Shown here: positions 33,441-34,954 of the stretch, piece after piece
Numbering within the stretch: position 1 is the first letter of the stretch
Layout: each line of letters begins with the position of its first letter
Assembly: GCA_946537725.1 (NCBI GenBank)
Contig: CAMNFZ010000006.1
Location: 1 to 34,954, forward strand
Source of the DNA: an uncultured Methanosphaera sp.
GTDB taxonomy: Archaea; Methanobacteriota; Methanobacteria; Methanobacteriales; Methanobacteriaceae
Direction: 5' to 3'
Length of the DNA: 34,954 bases
The notes under the pieces: model-generated
What the model saw: the letters and a program-made list of their open reading frames with translations, nothing else
The model's database searches: none
What the model was told of the DNA's origin: nothing
Made by a program: the position numbers and the translations under genes

Positions 33441-34826
33441 TTAGGTGTTTAACCTAATTAGTCTATTTATGTATGTGTTTGCCCATACTGTTGTTACTAT
33501 ACTTGCTATTATTTGACCTGCTACTATTCCATACCATACTCCATGTTCTCCTAATCCAAGTACTATTGCGAATATGTATGCACATAATGTGCTGAATACT
33601 ACATTTCTTAGTAGTGTTTGGAACATTGCTGTTAATCCTTTTCCTACTCCTTGGAATAGGAATGTTGATGGTGCTCCGAAAGCCATGAATATATAATATA
33701 GTGTCATGTTACGTAGGAAATCAACCATACTTCCTGCGATGTGTGAACTTCCTGCACTGTATGAGAATATGATTACTATTTGTGGCGCGAATATGTAAAT
33801 AATTGCTCCGGTTATGATTGCTATCAGGAGTGCTAGTCTCATACTGTAGCGGTGTGCTAATCTTATGTTTTCCAGGTTTTTTGCCCCGTAATTTGCTCCG
33901 ACTATACTTACTAATGCTGTTGATATTCCTATTATTGGCATTGTTCCTAGGCTTACTACTCTCCATCCTGTTGAATATACTGCTACTGCATCTGTGTTTG
34001 CTACCATTGTTAGTAGTGTTGATAATACTGCTACTAGTATGGATGTTAGTAATAATTCTAGACTTGCTGGTATTCCTACTTTTAATATGTCAAAGCTTAT
34101 TTCTTTGTTGAATTTAAAGTTTGATTTGTTTGGTTTTATGTATGTGTCTTTTTTTATGTAGAACCAGTACATTATTATGAGTATTACTAATGTTGAGGAT
34201 AGTAGTGTGGCTATTGCTGCTCCTTTAACTCCTAGTTTTAGTGTGTATATGAATATTGGGTCTATTATGATATTTACTATGCAGGATATTGCCATTGCTA
34301 TCATTGTTCTGTTTACATCACCTTCTGCTCTTAGTATTCCATACATTGCATTGGGTAGTACGAATAGTATTGATCCTCCGAACATTATTAGTCCGTATTC
34401 CATGGCATAGTTTAATGTGTTTCCTGCGCCCATTGCTGTTACTAGTGGTTGTAGTGCTAATAGTAGTAATACTGTTACTATTAATGAGATTATGATTGTC
34501 AGTAGTATTACGTGTAGTCCTCCATTGTCTGCATAGTCTTTTCTTTGTTGTCCTATGTATTTTGAGAGTGCGCTTGTTGCTCCTCCTCCTAGTCCATTTC
34601 CTAGTCCTACTAGTATTAGAAATAGTGGTGTTACAAATCCTACTCCTGCGAGGGCGTCACTTCCTAGTCCTGCTACCCATGCTGCGTCTGCTAGGTTGTA
34701 TATGCTTACTAGTAGCATTGAGATTATGAGTGGCATGCTCATTTTTCTTACTGCTATTCTTGGGTCACCAAGTATTGTTTTTACTCCTTTTGTTTTTACA
34801 TTTTTTGAGATGGTTTTTTCCTCCAA
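33441..34826 (-). CDS. MATE family multidrug/sodium efflux transporter
   Basis: 461 residues with about twelve hydrophobic segments. The MATE N-terminal half begins MSMPLIISMLLVSIYNLADA and has GLGNGLGGGATSALSKYIGQ; the second half repeats the pattern (GVGKGLTAM, FLFQGVGKGL). These are cation-coupled exporters of drugs and metabolites. The start is uncertain: the frame opens at a TTG that lies inside a perfect GGAGG ribosome binding site, while the base triplet eight bases after GGAGG is ATC (34811-34809), not ATG. The first in-frame ATG is codon 29, too late for this family. Confidence 0.9.
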   Translation of the reverse strand: MEEKTISKNVKTKGVKTILGDPRIAVRKMSMPLIISMLLVSIYNLADAAWVAGLGSDALAGVGFVTPLFLILVGLGNGLGGGATSALSKYIGQQRKDYADNGGLHVILLTIIISLIVTVLLLLALQPLVTAMGAGNTLNYAMEYGLIMFGGSILFVLPNAMYGILRAEGDVNRTMIAMAISCIVNIIIDPIFIYTLKLGVKGAAIATLLSSTLVILIIMYWFYIKKDTYIKPNKSNFKFNKEISFDILKVGIPASLELLLTSILVAVLSTLLTMVANTDAVAVYSTGWRVVSLGTMPIIGISTALVSIVGANYGAKNLENIRLAHRYSMRLALLIAIITGAIIYIFAPQIVIIFSYSAGSSHIAGSMVDFLRNMTLYYIFMAFGAPSTFLFQGVGKGLTAMFQTLLRNVVFSTLCAYIFAIVLGLGEHGVWYGIVAGQIIASIVTTVWANTYINRLIRLNT

Positions 34827-34954
34827 GTTTTTTTTTTGTTTAATTGATATTATAATATTTGATTATTTTGTTGAATAAGATTTTCTGTGGAATATTTGGT
34901 TATTTGATATTAAAATTAAAATAACAGTGTTATTTTTATTTGTGTTTGAAAAGA

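Overview
The window looks like the chromosome of a methanogenic archaeon of the order Methanobacteriales, most likely a Methanosphaera or a close relative. The evidence is the very AT-rich DNA, archaeal information-processing genes (Spt5, SecE, TFE, S8e, S3Ae, L40e, Tsr3), a split family B DNA polymerase (the PolB2 part lies here), coenzyme M synthesis (ComA), archaeal lipid synthesis (GGGP synthase), HypD/HypE hydrogenase maturation, archaeal ApgM, and an adhesin-like Ig-repeat fragment. Apart from this order-level signature the species call is inference. I found no rRNA, tRNA, CRISPR array or insertion sequence.

Layout. 1-2113 (minus): ftsZ-secE-spt5-rpl11, the head of a secretion/transcription/ribosome cluster. 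2561-6120 (plus): comA, a CofE-like ligase, tfe, an HD-domain protein and tfuA. 6519-10261 (minus): a four-CBS protein, then hypE-RDD protein-serS as a compact operon. 10464-12465 (plus): a J-domain protein, then rps8e overlapping polB2. 12466-14021 is a gene graveyard: an Ig-repeat adhesin fragment joined to a decayed toxin-antitoxin-like gene pair. 14022-19780 (minus): a UbiB-like kinase, a zinc-ribbon/PTE-rich membrane protein, pmbA and hypD. 19993-23311 (plus): a Mur ligase, a surface protein and a MobA-like nucleotidyltransferase. 23451-25018 (minus): GGGP synthase, then tsr3-rpl40e. 25237-27983: a DUF116 protein, a flavodoxin-fold reductase, a NifX-like protein and an unrecognised protein. 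28412-32480 (plus): rps3ae, a DUF92 membrane protein, apgM and glmM. 32576-33205: an MNT/HepT toxin-antitoxin pair lying between two copies of the glmM 3' end. 33441-34826 (minus): a MATE exporter.

Most of the window is core housekeeping: translation and transcription, cofactor synthesis (coenzyme M, an F420-ligase relative, MCR thioglycine through TfuA), hydrogenase maturation, and precursors for wall and lipids (GlmM, Mur ligase, GGGP synthase). The accessory signals are concentrated in three places. The first is a candidate structured RNA upstream of rps3ae (about 28081-28217), with two mutually exclusive helices and a well-placed TATA box. The second is the MNT/HepT cassette, flanked by a direct repeat of about 100 bp made from the glmM tail. 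The third is the 12.6-13.8 kb scar. A recurring C-cluster followed by a T-tract after many stop codons may be the local transcription termination signal.
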